24,319 nucleotides of DNA from JAGKXB01 sp964498835 (GTDB lineage Bacteria; Pseudomonadota; Gammaproteobacteria; Burkholderiales; Burkholderiaceae_D): NCBI GenBank assembly GCA_964498835.1, contig CAZCIX010000028.1:1-24319 (forward strand). The letters run 5' to 3'. Positions 6,709 through 14,245 of this stretch are shown in pieces. The notes below the pieces were generated by a model that did not search any database, had not been told where the DNA came from, and was given only the letters and a program-made list of their open reading frames with translations. Position numbers and translations under genes: made by a program. How positions within the stretch are numbered: the stretch's first letter is position 1; every line of letters begins with the position of its first letter.

Positions 6709-7785
6709 ATGAATGATCTGAACCAGCTCAGCGCTAGCGACTACAAGCAGTGGCTGCTTGACCTCAAAAACCGTTTTCGCCAAGTGCAGCTCAAAGCCGC
6801 TGTGGCGGTTAATACAGAACTCTTGCTGTTCTATTGGGAACTGGGGGCCGACATACTGGCCCAGCAAGCGAGCCAACGCTGGGGCAGCGGTTTTTTGGAA
6901 AAACTGAGCCAAGACCTGATGCATGAATTTCCAGATATGAAAGGTTTTTCTGTTCGCAACCTCAAATACATCCGGCAATGGCACAGCTTTTGGACTGCAA
7001 GCCCAATTGGGCAACAAGCTGTTGCCCAATTGACCGCCATACCGTGGGGCCACAACCTTGCCATCATCAGCAAGTGCTCAAACCACACCGAAGCCCTGTA
7101 CTACGTACAACAAACCCAGGTGCATGGCTGGAGCCGCGTGGTACTCACTCACCAAATTGAAAGCGGTCTGTGGCAACGCGAAGGGAAAGCCCTGACCAAT
7201 TGCGCCCAAACCCTGCCCGCGTCTCAGTCCGACTTGGCGAAGCAGGTGCTTAAAGACCCTTACGTGTTCGACTTTTTATCGCTCACGCCAGAACACACGG
7301 AACGCGAGCTGGAAAAGGCACTCATCGACCACATCACCCATTTCTTGTTGGAGCTGGGCGCAGGTTTTGCCTACATGGGTCGCCAAGTACCCTTGCAAGT
7401 AGGTGAGCGCGAGTTTTTTCTGGACTTGCTCTTCTACCATGCCCGTCTGCACTGCTATGTGGTGGTGGAACTCAAAACCGTAGACTTTGAACCAGAGTTT
7501 GCAGGCAAGCTCAACTTTTACTTGAAAGCAGTGGATGAACAACTGCGTGGCAAGCACGACGCCCCCACCATCGGCCTGCTGCTGTGCAAAAGCAAAGACA
7601 AACTGGTGGCTGAATACGCCTTGAGCGACATAAGCAAACCCCTAGGGCTGGCCACCTACCAACTGTCACACACTTTACCTGCTGAGTTGCAGGCGCAATT
7701 GCCCAGCATTGAGGCGCTGGAGGCGGAATTGAAAGGGAGTGGTATGAATAATTGGCATCATCGAGAATTTATCTACCTATGTTAG
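6709..7785 (+). CDS. DUF1016 / YhcG-type PDDEXK nuclease family protein (copy 2)
   Basis: A 358-aa protein from the ATG at 6709 (MNDLNQLSASDYKQWLLDLK), the start most like other family members; an ATG at 6664 would add 15 residues. The DUF1016_N region covers about 10-155 and the nuclease domain about 180-335. FFLDLLFYHARLHCYVVVELK carries the Asp and an intact E-L-K, followed by FEPEFAGKLNFYL. The C-terminus aligns with copy 1 through LPSIEALEAELKGSG, then continues with MNNWHHREFIYLC, a tail that copy 1 lacks. GGGAGTGGTATG at that point looks like the RBS and start of a lost next gene, so the original stop seems to have been removed. The stop overlaps the metR start by seven bases. The gene lies between mesX and metR. 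Confidence 0.83.
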   Translation: MNDLNQLSASDYKQWLLDLKNRFRQVQLKAAVAVNTELLLFYWELGADILAQQASQRWGSGFLEKLSQDLMHEFPDMKGFSVRNLKYIRQWHSFWTASPIGQQAVAQLTAIPWGHNLAIISKCSNHTEALYYVQQTQVHGWSRVVLTHQIESGLWQREGKALTNCAQTLPASQSDLAKQVLKDPYVFDFLSLTPEHTERELEKALIDHITHFLLELGAGFAYMGRQVPLQVGEREFFLDLLFYHARLHCYVVVELKTVDFEPEFAGKLNFYLKAVDEQLRGKHDAPTIGLLLCKSKDKLVAEYALSDISKPLGLATYQLSHTLPAELQAQLPSIEALEAELKGSGMNNWHHREFIYLC

Positions 7786-8675
7786 AACGCATACACCTAG
7801 CCACCTTATTAGAAGTGGAAAAACAAGGTTCCCTAACCGCAGCTGCTGAGGTGCTCAATCTCACCCAATCAGCGCTCAGCCACAGCATGAAAAGGCTGGA
7901 GCAGCAATTAGGAACCGACTTATGGTTACGCGAAGGGCGCCATTTACGGCTGACACAAAGCGGTCAGTATTTGCACACTGTCGCCCAGCGGCTGATTCCG
8001 CAATTGAATCTGGCGGAAGAGCGCTTGCGCCAATACGCACAAGGCGAACGGGGCACACTGCGCATCGGTATGGAGTGTCACCCTTGTTATCAATGGTTGC
8101 TGAAGATCGTTTCTGGCTACTTGGCCGCCTGGCCTCAGGTGGATGTGGATGTCAAACAGAAATTCCAGTTTGGTGGCATCGGCGCACTGTTCGGTTTTGA
8201 AATAGACCTATTAGTCACGCCCGATCCTTTGTTAAAACCTGGATTGCGATTTGAGCCTGTCTTTGATTATGAACAAGTGTTGGTAGTGCATAAGGATCAC
8301 CCATGGGCTGGCCAGGAAGAAGTGCGGCCAGAACAACTGAGCGAAGAAACGCTCATCACTTACCCAGTTCCCATCGAACGTCTCGACATCTTTAACATGT
8401 TCTTGCTGCCAGCCAATGTAGCGCCGCGCAAGCACAAAACAATAGAAACCACCGACATCATGCTGCAAATGGTCGCTAGCGGCCGCGGTGTAACGGCATT
8501 GCCGAAATGGCTAGTGACAGACTACGCCCCGCATTTGCAGTTGCGTACCTTGCGATTTGGTAAGACCGGTATTCAGAAGCATATTTACCTCGGTATCAGA
8601 GAAGGGGACTATGACACTGATTACCTACAATCTTTTATTGATATGGCGCGTGGAGTTGACCGTTATCCAGAGTAA
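7779..8675 (+). CDS. metR: LysR-family regulator, MetR type
   Basis: A 298-aa LysR-type regulator starting at the ATG at 7779 (MLERIHLATLLEVEKQGSLT). The helix-turn-helix spans about residues 1-60 (AAAEVLNLTQSALSHSMKRL). The effector domain carries marks of MetR, which senses homocysteine: IGMECHPCYQWLL, LRFEPVFDYEQVLVVHKDHP and ETLITYPVPIERLD, each with close counterparts in E. coli MetR. MetR activates methionine synthase genes. Here it is convergent to cysB and transcribed away from mesX, the normal divergent layout for a LysR regulator and its target, but a DUF1016 gene lies between. Its start overlaps the end of that gene, so it may depend on read-through from it. Confidence 0.83.
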   Translation: MLERIHLATLLEVEKQGSLTAAAEVLNLTQSALSHSMKRLEQQLGTDLWLREGRHLRLTQSGQYLHTVAQRLIPQLNLAEERLRQYAQGERGTLRIGMECHPCYQWLLKIVSGYLAAWPQVDVDVKQKFQFGGIGALFGFEIDLLVTPDPLLKPGLRFEPVFDYEQVLVVHKDHPWAGQEEVRPEQLSEETLITYPVPIERLDIFNMFLLPANVAPRKHKTIETTDIMLQMVASGRGVTALPKWLVTDYAPHLQLRTLRFGKTGIQKHIYLGIREGDYDTDYLQSFIDMARGVDRYPE

Positions 8676-8741
8676 TAATCGAAGACAAAAATACCGTTGT
8701 CAGCGCTTGTTTCGGCATGTTTGGTGTTTTGGTTTTGAAGA

Positions 8742-8799
8742 GATCCGACAGATATCCTATAAAAACCGGTCACTGTCAGATCAGGTTTGGCTAGTACAC
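8742..8799. repeat. Palindromic mini-element, copy lacking the outer left arm
   Basis: The inner arms GATCCGACAG (8742-8751) and CTGTCAGATC (8773-8782) match at nine of ten positions. They flank a centre nearly identical to that at 1364-1384 (CCTATAAAAACCGG). The right outer arm (GGTTTGGCTAGTACA) is kept; the left outer arm is not recognisable. It lies between the convergent metR and cysB genes, where the hairpin could also limit transcriptional read-through, though there is no T-run typical of an intrinsic terminator. Confidence 0.65.
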
Positions 8800-8811
8800 A
8801 CAATCGCACAC

Positions 8812-9741
8812 CTAAACTATCTCACCATGCAGAGCATGATCAATGTCTTGCTTGGTTAAATTCGGCACAAATTGCTGGATAAAGGTATAGGCATACGATC
8901 GCAAATACGCACCGCGGCGTACGGCTAATCTGGTGGTATTCATGGCAAATAAATGGGAGGCTTCAATCGCGCGTAGACCCTGATCGCGGTTTTGATCAAA
9001 TGCCATGGAGGCGACCAGGCCTACGCCTAAACCAAGCGATACATATTGTTTGATCACATCCGAATCCATCGCGGTCAACACAATGTCGGTTTTGACATCC
9101 GCTTTGGAAAATGCATCATCAATATGCCCGCGCCCAGTAAAACCAATGTCGTAAGTAATCAGCGGAAATTCTGCCAAATCTTTCAAGCTGATCGGTGTGT
9201 GACTGAGAAGTGGATGATTATCCGGCACCACGATTACATGGTTCCAGCTATAGCAAGGGAAAGAGATTAAGTCGGGAAACTGGCTCAAACCTTCGGTAGC
9301 AATCCCGATATCGCTTTTGCCGGATAACACCCATTCCGCAATATGTTCCGGCGCGCTTTGTTGCAGGGCGATGCGCACTTCGGGAAATTTATTGCGAAAA
9401 CCTTGCACCACTTTGGGCAGGGTATATCTGGCTTGAGTATGGGTGGCGGCTACTGACAGCGTGCCGCTTTCTTGGCCGCTGTATTCTAGGCTGGCTTGTT
9501 GCAGATTTTCTGCTTCGATTAAGAGGCGGTTGATAATTTTTAGTATGCCTTTTCCCGGCTCAGTCAAACCGGTCAGACGCTTGCCATTGCGCTCGAAGAT
9601 GATGAGACCGAGCTCTTCTTCCAGTTCGCGAATCTGCCTGCTGATGCCAGGCTGTGAGGTAAAGAGAGCGTTGGCGACTTCGGTCAAATTGTAGCCACGT
9701 CGTGCTGCTTCGCGGATGGAGCGCAATTGCTGAAAATTCAT
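8812..9741 (-). CDS. cysB: CysB-family LysR regulator of sulfur assimilation
   Basis: A 309-aa LysR-type regulator of the CysB/Cbl subgroup. The N-terminus MNFQQLRSIREAARRGYNLT followed by EVANALFTSQPGISRQIREL is diagnostic of this subgroup, as is the effector-domain start TLSVAATHTQARYTLPKVVQ. CysB binds N-acetylserine or O-acetylserine and activates sulfate uptake and reduction genes. It starts 31 bases after cysA on the same strand, completing a cysT-cysW-cysA-cysB operon, an order common in Burkholderiales. Whether it corresponds to CysB or to the paralogue Cbl cannot be settled here. Confidence 0.87.
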   Translation of the reverse strand: MNFQQLRSIREAARRGYNLTEVANALFTSQPGISRQIRELEEELGLIIFERNGKRLTGLTEPGKGILKIINRLLIEAENLQQASLEYSGQESGTLSVAATHTQARYTLPKVVQGFRNKFPEVRIALQQSAPEHIAEWVLSGKSDIGIATEGLSQFPDLISFPCYSWNHVIVVPDNHPLLSHTPISLKDLAEFPLITYDIGFTGRGHIDDAFSKADVKTDIVLTAMDSDVIKQYVSLGLGVGLVASMAFDQNRDQGLRAIEASHLFAMNTTRLAVRRGAYLRSYAYTFIQQFVPNLTKQDIDHALHGEIV

Positions 9742-9772
9742 ATCAAATCCAATTTTTTAAATTTTTCCAAAA

Positions 9773-10843
9773 CTAATAGGAAGCAGGATCAACAAATACA
9801 TGTAGACGTTTTGGGCGCACTACCAGTGTTTCGCCTTCTTTTAGGTGCAATTCTTTAAAACGCTCGTTGGCCATGACAGCTTCGATCATTTCTTGATTAT
9901 CGGCACGCTCTAAATCAAGTTGAGCCAGTGGGCCAATAGCATGTGCTCGACGCAAAGTTACCGCGATGCCTTGCGCGCCGGGTGTGTAGCGGTCGATTTC
10001 CAAATCATGTGGACGCACGTAGGCGATGCCTTTGGAATCTTGTACGTCGGTATGCTCAGATAATTCAAAACGTGCATCGCCAGTGGCCATCACGCCTTCA
10101 TGTACACGGCCATGGAACAAGTTCACGTTGCCCAAAAATCCATACACAAAAGGAGATGCAGGGTGGTTGTAAACTTGGTCTGGCACGCCGACTTGCTCGA
10201 CCTTTCCTTTATTCATCAATACGACTTGATCGGCTACTTCCAACGCCTCTTCTTGATCATGGGTGACGAAAATACTGCTGACATGTAGCTCGTCATGCAG
10301 GCGGCGCAACCAACGGCGCAATTCTTTGCGTACTTTGGCGTCGAGTGCGCCAAATGGTTCATCCAGTAGCAATACGCGTGGTTCGACTGCCAGCGCACGC
10401 GCCAAGGCGATACGCTGACGTTGACCACCAGACAATTGCGGTGGATAGCGATCGGCTAGCCAATCCAGTTGTACCAGCTCCAGCAACTCTTTGACCTTCG
10501 TACGAATTTGTTGTTCCGACGGACGCTCGTTGCGTGGTTTGACGCGTAAACCAAACGCAATGTTTTCAAACACGGTCATGTGTTTAAACAAGGCGTAATG
10601 CTGAAACACGAAACCAACCTGACGTTCACGCACGTGGTGAGCGGAGGCATCTTTTCCGTCTAACCAAACTTGACCGGAGTCGGGGTGTTCAAGACCGGCA
10701 ATGATGCGCAACAACGTTGTTTTGCCGCAGCCGGAAGGCCCTAGCAATGCGGTCAACTCACCGGCAGGAAAATTCAGAGAAACATCATCCAACGCGACAA
10801 AATCGCCGAACCGTTTTTTTATATTATTGACTGCTATTGTCAT
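9773..10843 (-). CDS. cysA: Sulfate/thiosulfate ABC transporter ATP-binding protein
   Basis: A 356-aa ATPase subunit that powers sulfate and thiosulfate import through CysT-CysW. Walker A is GPSGCGKT at residues 35-42, the Q-loop lies in VGFVFQHYALFKHMTVFENI, the ABC signature is LSGGQRQRIALARAL, Walker B is VLLLDEP, and the switch His is in IFVTHDQEEALEVADQ. The C-terminal roughly 110 residues form the TOBE-like regulatory domain of the CysA group. A GGAG Shine-Dalgarno precedes the start. It lies between cysW and cysB in one operon. Confidence 0.95.
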   Translation of the reverse strand: MTIAVNNIKKRFGDFVALDDVSLNFPAGELTALLGPSGCGKTTLLRIIAGLEHPDSGQVWLDGKDASAHHVRERQVGFVFQHYALFKHMTVFENIAFGLRVKPRNERPSEQQIRTKVKELLELVQLDWLADRYPPQLSGGQRQRIALARALAVEPRVLLLDEPFGALDAKVRKELRRWLRRLHDELHVSSIFVTHDQEEALEVADQVVLMNKGKVEQVGVPDQVYNHPASPFVYGFLGNVNLFHGRVHEGVMATGDARFELSEHTDVQDSKGIAYVRPHDLEIDRYTPGAQGIAVTLRRAHAIGPLAQLDLERADNQEMIEAVMANERFKELHLKEGETLVVRPKRLHVFVDPASY

Positions 10844-10866
10844 GATTTTCGTACTCCATTAATTCA

Positions 10867-11736
10867 TTAACTTATTCGTTGATCGGCGTTATCGATTTGG
10901 TTCTCGTGTAGGCGCCATTCGATAAAAGATTTCACTGCCAATGTCACCAGTGCCAGCATGGCTAGCAAAGAAGCAACGGCAAATGCGGCGGCAAAGTTGT
11001 ATTCGTTGTATAAAATTTCCACTTGCAGCGGCATGGTATTGGTCATGCCGCGGATGTGTCCGGATACCACCGACACAGCGCCAAATTCCCCCATGGCACG
11101 GGCGTTACACAAAATCACGCCGTACAACAAGCCCCATTTGATATTCGGCAAGGTGACGTGGAAAAAAGTCTTCCAGCCGGATGCTCCCAGTACGATGGCA
11201 GCTTCTTCCTCTTCATTGCCTTGCGATTGCATCAACGGAATCAACTCACGCGCCACGAAGGGGAAAGTGACGAAAATGGTCGCTAATACAATCCCAGGTA
11301 CGGCAAATAAAATTTTGATGTCATGCTCCTGCAGCCAAGTGCCAAACCAGCCTTGCGCGCCAAACAGCAAGACATAAATCAAACCAGAAATAACGGGCGA
11401 AACTGAAAATGGCAAATCGATCAAGGTGAGTAAAATGCTTTTGCCACGGAACTCAAATTTAGCAATACACCAAGAAGCCGCTACGCCAAATATCAGATTA
11501 AGTGGCACAGCAATCGCTGCGCTGATCAAGGTCAGTTTGATCGCTGAAATCGCATCAGGATCGGTGATCGCTGCCACGTAGGCGTCCCAGCCTTTTCTAA
11601 GCGCTTGATGAAAGACTGAAATCAGCGGTACGAACAAAAACAGGGTCAGGAAAATTAAGGCAATAGTAATCAGGGCATAACGTACCCATCTAGGTTCCAA
11701 GACGCTTGATTGGGAGGTGCTTGTTCTTTGATTCAT
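10867..11736 (-). CDS. cysW: Sulfate/thiosulfate ABC transporter permease CysW
   Basis: A 289-aa inner-membrane permease starting at the ATG at 11736 (MNQRTSTSQSS), chosen because AGGGAGAGCG lies just upstream and because a start at 11775 would overlap cysT. About six transmembrane segments are visible. The EAA loop that docks with CysA is the EEEAAIVLGASGWKTFFHVT region followed by LPNIKWGLLYG. RAMGEFGAVSVVSGHIRGMT is typical of CysW. It starts 11 bases after the cysT stop, so translation is probably coupled. Confidence 0.93.
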   Translation of the reverse strand: MNQRTSTSQSSVLEPRWVRYALITIALIFLTLFLFVPLISVFHQALRKGWDAYVAAITDPDAISAIKLTLISAAIAVPLNLIFGVAASWCIAKFEFRGKSILLTLIDLPFSVSPVISGLIYVLLFGAQGWFGTWLQEHDIKILFAVPGIVLATIFVTFPFVARELIPLMQSQGNEEEEAAIVLGASGWKTFFHVTLPNIKWGLLYGVILCNARAMGEFGAVSVVSGHIRGMTNTMPLQVEILYNEYNFAAAFAVASLLAMLALVTLAVKSFIEWRLHENQIDNADQRIS

Positions 11737-11747
11737 TTTCGCTCTCC

Positions 11748-12623
11748 CTATTTCCGCGCTTTGCCGCGTGACCACGCTTGCAACAAATTAATCGATAACA
11801 ACATGACAAACGACACCAGCAGCATCACGACCGCAATCGCAGTGGCACCCGCGTAATCGTATTGTTCCAGCTTAGTAATGATGAATAGCGGGGTGATTTC
11901 CGACACCATAGGCATATTGCCAGCGATAAAAATCACTGATCCATATTCACCCGTTGCACGTGCAAAAGCGAGTGCAAAACCCGTCAATAGCGAAGGAAAA
12001 ATAGTCGGAAAAATCACCCGCACAAAAGTTTGCAGCGAACTAGCGCCCAAGCTGGCAGCCGCTTCTTCTAACTCGCGTTCAGCGTCTTCTAATACCGGTT
12101 GTACGGTACGCACGACGAAAGGCAGGCCGATGAAGGTGAGGGCGATGATGACACCGAGCGGAGTAAACGCGACTTTGATGCCGACTTTTTCCAAATAATG
12201 ACCAAACCAGCCGTTAGTTGAATAAAGCGCAGTCAGCGTGATGCCTGCTACCGCTGTCGGTAAAGCAAACGGCAAATCGACCAATGCATCAATCAGTCGT
12301 TTGCCAGGAAAGTTGTAACGCACCAGCACCCAGGCGACGATGCCGCCAAATACGACGTTGATCGCTGCACCGATCAATGCAGCACCAAAGCTTAAGCGGT
12401 AGGAAGCGAGCACGCGGTCAGAGGTGATGGCGCTCCAAAATCCTTCCCAAGTCATGGTGAAGGTTTTTAAAAAGATGGCGGAAAGAGGAATCAGAACAAT
12501 CAGTGCCAAGTACAAAATGGTAAAACCAAGCGATAAATTAAACCCTGGCATCACCCGAAACGGCGCTCCTTGCGCTGTTCTTGGCACTGATGTTGCTGGT
12601 GCAGCTGGTGTGGCAAAAGACAT
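11748..12623 (-). CDS. cysT: Sulfate/thiosulfate ABC transporter permease CysT (CysU)
   Basis: A 291-aa inner-membrane permease with about six transmembrane segments. The EAA loop reads LEEAAASLGASSLQTFVRVI, and the CysT mark RATGEYGSVIFIAGNMPMVS is present. It is the first gene of the cysTWA-cysB operon, with AAGGAAA in front of the start. No sulfate- or thiosulfate-binding protein gene (sbp, cysP) precedes it; the next gene upstream on this strand is an unrelated 142-aa protein. The transporter must therefore use a binding protein encoded elsewhere. Confidence 0.93.
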   Translation of the reverse strand: MSFATPAAPATSVPRTAQGAPFRVMPGFNLSLGFTILYLALIVLIPLSAIFLKTFTMTWEGFWSAITSDRVLASYRLSFGAALIGAAINVVFGGIVAWVLVRYNFPGKRLIDALVDLPFALPTAVAGITLTALYSTNGWFGHYLEKVGIKVAFTPLGVIIALTFIGLPFVVRTVQPVLEDAERELEEAAASLGASSLQTFVRVIFPTIFPSLLTGFALAFARATGEYGSVIFIAGNMPMVSEITPLFIITKLEQYDYAGATAIAVVMLLVSFVMLLSINLLQAWSRGKARK

Positions 12624-12757
12624 GTGGATTTCCTTATATTACATTTTTGAATAATGTATTTAGATAATCCCATCAAATAGTTATAAATCAAACGAAGAAA
12701 TTGGCATTTACTTAGAAGAAAATCGATTAAAGATCGGGATAAGTGAGTCATGACATA

Positions 12758-13186
12758 TCACCACACTCCGTCTAAATCATCGAGAGATTCTTTAAAGACT
12801 CGCCATTCTGCTGCGCTAATTTTGTTATTTGATGATTGAGCAGAGGTATGAGTGGATGTATTGCTTGGTTTGTGATTGATTGAATCACCGAATGTGGTGT
12901 GACTCACATCTTCAAGAATTTTATTCAGTTGTTGATATAGCGATGTTCCCAGTTCCGAGGCGATTTTCGTAAAACTAGTTTCATCGAATTTAGCAATCAA
13001 TTTTTCGGTTGCGCTGACCACAGAATGCGCTAAAAATTTGTCGGTATCTGTTGATTGTATGGCGCTGACTTCCCATTCGTTTTGATGTTGAGTGTTGTTA
13101 GAAATTGATTGCTCAGATGATTTTTCTAATTCAGATAGAGAATAAAGATGATAGGTATTGGTTGTGCTAACTATTGGCGTAAACAT
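12758..13186 (-). CDS. Hypothetical Ser/Thr/Asn-rich protein
   Basis: A 142-aa protein that I do not recognise. It is polar, with a Ser/Thr/Asn-rich central linker (HKPSNTSTHTSAQSSNNK). Before this linker is an amphipathic helical segment (ATEKLIAKFDETSFTKIASE, then LGTSLYQQLNKILEDV), and after it a short C-terminal helix with an acidic end (AEWRVFKESLDDLDGVW). No signal peptide or membrane helix is seen. Coding is supported by a good Shine-Dalgarno (GGAG eight bases before the ATG) and a protein-like composition. The RBS lies inside a strong inverted repeat at 13188-13259. It stands where a sulfate-binding protein gene might be expected but shows no similarity to one. Confidence 0.6.
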   Translation of the reverse strand: MFTPIVSTTNTYHLYSLSELEKSSEQSISNNTQHQNEWEVSAIQSTDTDKFLAHSVVSATEKLIAKFDETSFTKIASELGTSLYQQLNKILEDVSHTTFGDSINHKPSNTSTHTSAQSSNNKISAAEWRVFKESLDDLDGVW

Positions 13187-13187
13187 A

Positions 13188-13259
13188 TTGATATCTCCGT
13201 AACGTCATGACTAATGAACAATGATTAAGAAGTCATCAGGTTACGTAGATCGATATCAA
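13188..13259 (-). promoter_or_regulatory. Long inverted repeat masking the RBS of the 142-aa gene
   Basis: Arms 13188-13212 and 13231-13259 pair with an 18-base loop. The paired blocks, read on the minus strand, are TTGATATC with GATATCAA, TC with GA, CGTAAC with GTTACG, and ATGACT with AGTCAT. In the minus-strand transcript the 3' arm contains the GGAG Shine-Dalgarno and ends one base before the start codon. Folding would block ribosome entry, as in RNA thermometers or autoregulated leaders. The arms could instead be a DNA operator. Confidence 0.55.
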
Positions 13260-13375
13260 AAGAGAACGAATGTTTACGCGATTAGATAGTTAATTTTTAC
13301 ATAATGAAAAAAGCATCTAAGGAAACGCGAATTTCATTGATAAAGAACTTTTGTCTTATTGCTAGAATGAGGTGC

Positions 13376-13548
13376 ATTAGTTCAGACAAGTTCAGACAAG
13401 ATCCGACACATCGACTTGGAAAGATGAGAATTACCGGTTTAGATATCGGTATCGAATCCTACTAAACTGAAGAAAGGTAACTCTCATGCAACATAGTAAC
13501 AATCCTAGTACACCTAACATTTTTAGGCTAATCACTGACACAGAATGA
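13376..13548 (+). mobile_element. Probable left-end remnant of an insertion sequence
   Basis: The segment begins ATTAGTTCAG, like the outer left arm of the 73-bp mini-element. It has a tandem duplication TTCAGACAAG x2 (13381-13400), then GATCCGACA, again as in that arm. A hairpin follows: ATGAGAATTACC (13424-13435) pairs with GGTAACTCTCAT (13476-13487) at 11 of 12 positions, with GTTTAG/CTAAAC inside. A strong AAGAAAGG precedes an ATG at 13486 that opens a 20-codon frame (MQHSNNPSTPNIFRLITDTE) ending in TGA. IS end, leader hairpin masking the start, and a short N-terminus match the left end of an IS. The LITDTE start recalls IS5-type transposases (…TDxEW…), with TGA where TGG would be. Family and identity are not certain. 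Confidence 0.35.
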
Positions 13549-13607
13549 TTGACGGGTTCATGGTTCAGTTCATGTTTGCGCTCTTTTTTATATTGAAGGT
13601 TTAATTT

Positions 13608-14057
13608 TTAGCGCCTATGTGTTTTCATGATTTGTTGTTGTTCACGCTGCCAATCTCGCTCTTTTTCGGTATTTCGCTTGTCGTGCTGTTTTTTACCTTT
13701 GGCTAATCCGATTTCGCATTTGATACGGCCACGTAAATAATGCAAATTGATAGGAACCAGCGTATAGCCTGCGCGCTCAACTTTGCCTATCATTTTGTTG
13801 ATTTCTGCCGCATTCAACAATAATTTTCGGGTTCTAGTGGATTCTGGATGCACATGGCTGGAAGCTGACAGCAGTGGGCTGATGTGGGCGCCGAATAGGT
13901 ATATTTCCCCGTTTTTCACGATCACATATGCTTCTTTCAATTGCGCGCGTCCGGCGCGTATGGCCTTCACTTCCCATCCTTCCAGAACCATCCCTGCTTC
14001 ATAGCGTTCTTCAATAAAATAATCGTGGAAAGCTTTTTTGTTATCAACAATGCTCAT
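13608..14057 (-). CDS. smpB: SsrA-binding protein SmpB
   Basis: A 149-aa protein of normal length that binds tmRNA and delivers it to stalled ribosomes in trans-translation. The start MSIVDNKKAFHDYFIEERYE is typical. EGWEVKAIRAGRAQLKEAYV and the SPLLSASSHVHPESTRTRKL region are family hallmarks. The basic tail KGKKQHDKRNTEKERDWQRE is the part that enters the decoding site. The ATG at 14057 is preferred over a TTG two codons upstream. The tmRNA gene itself is not in the window. It is divergent from ratA, a widely conserved arrangement. Confidence 0.96.
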   Translation of the reverse strand: MSIVDNKKAFHDYFIEERYEAGMVLEGWEVKAIRAGRAQLKEAYVIVKNGEIYLFGAHISPLLSASSHVHPESTRTRKLLLNAAEINKMIGKVERAGYTLVPINLHYLRGRIKCEIGLAKGKKQHDKRNTEKERDWQREQQQIMKTHRR

Positions 14058-14109
14058 ATGCAATGCCTATTTAATTCGAAATAATGCTAAATAATTTGAA
14101 GTAATGTAA

Positions 14110-14137
14110 ATTATTTAATTATTCAATTGATTATCAA
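14110..14137 (-). promoter_or_regulatory. Candidate sigma-70 promoter for smpB
   Basis: On the minus strand, TTGATA (14132-14137) is followed after 16 bases by AATAAT (14110-14115), about 50 bases before the smpB start. The hexamers match the consensus well, but the whole intergenic region is AT-rich, so chance matches are likely. Confidence 0.38.
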
Positions 14138-14245
14138 AAACGAAAATATCAAAAATGCATAGGTCGAAATGCATCGCTCGGTTAGAATTTGCGCTTTGTA
14201 TTTTGTCATTCATTCGTTTCTTAATTTGCAGCCAACGGTGTTTGT

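Larger units (their letters stand above)
13187..13607. other. 421-base stretch without a convincing protein gene
   Basis: It holds the RBS-masking inverted repeat (13188-13259), an AT-rich spacer (13260-13375) in which I see no clear element, the probable IS left end (13376-13548), and a short tail (13549-13607) after which smpB ends. No tRNA-like cloverleaf, tmRNA or intrinsic terminator with a T-run was recognised. Confidence 0.6.

Noticed and set aside
6701..6714. ATTCAT-CT-ATGAAT inverted repeat as a MetR binding site
   Set aside because: It spans a start codon in AT-rich DNA and does not fit the TGAA-N5-TTCA spacing known for MetR; chance is likely.
8742..8782. Hairpin between metR and cysB as an intrinsic terminator
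   Set aside because: The loop is 21 bases, no T-run follows on either strand, and the same sequence recurs elsewhere as a mini-element.
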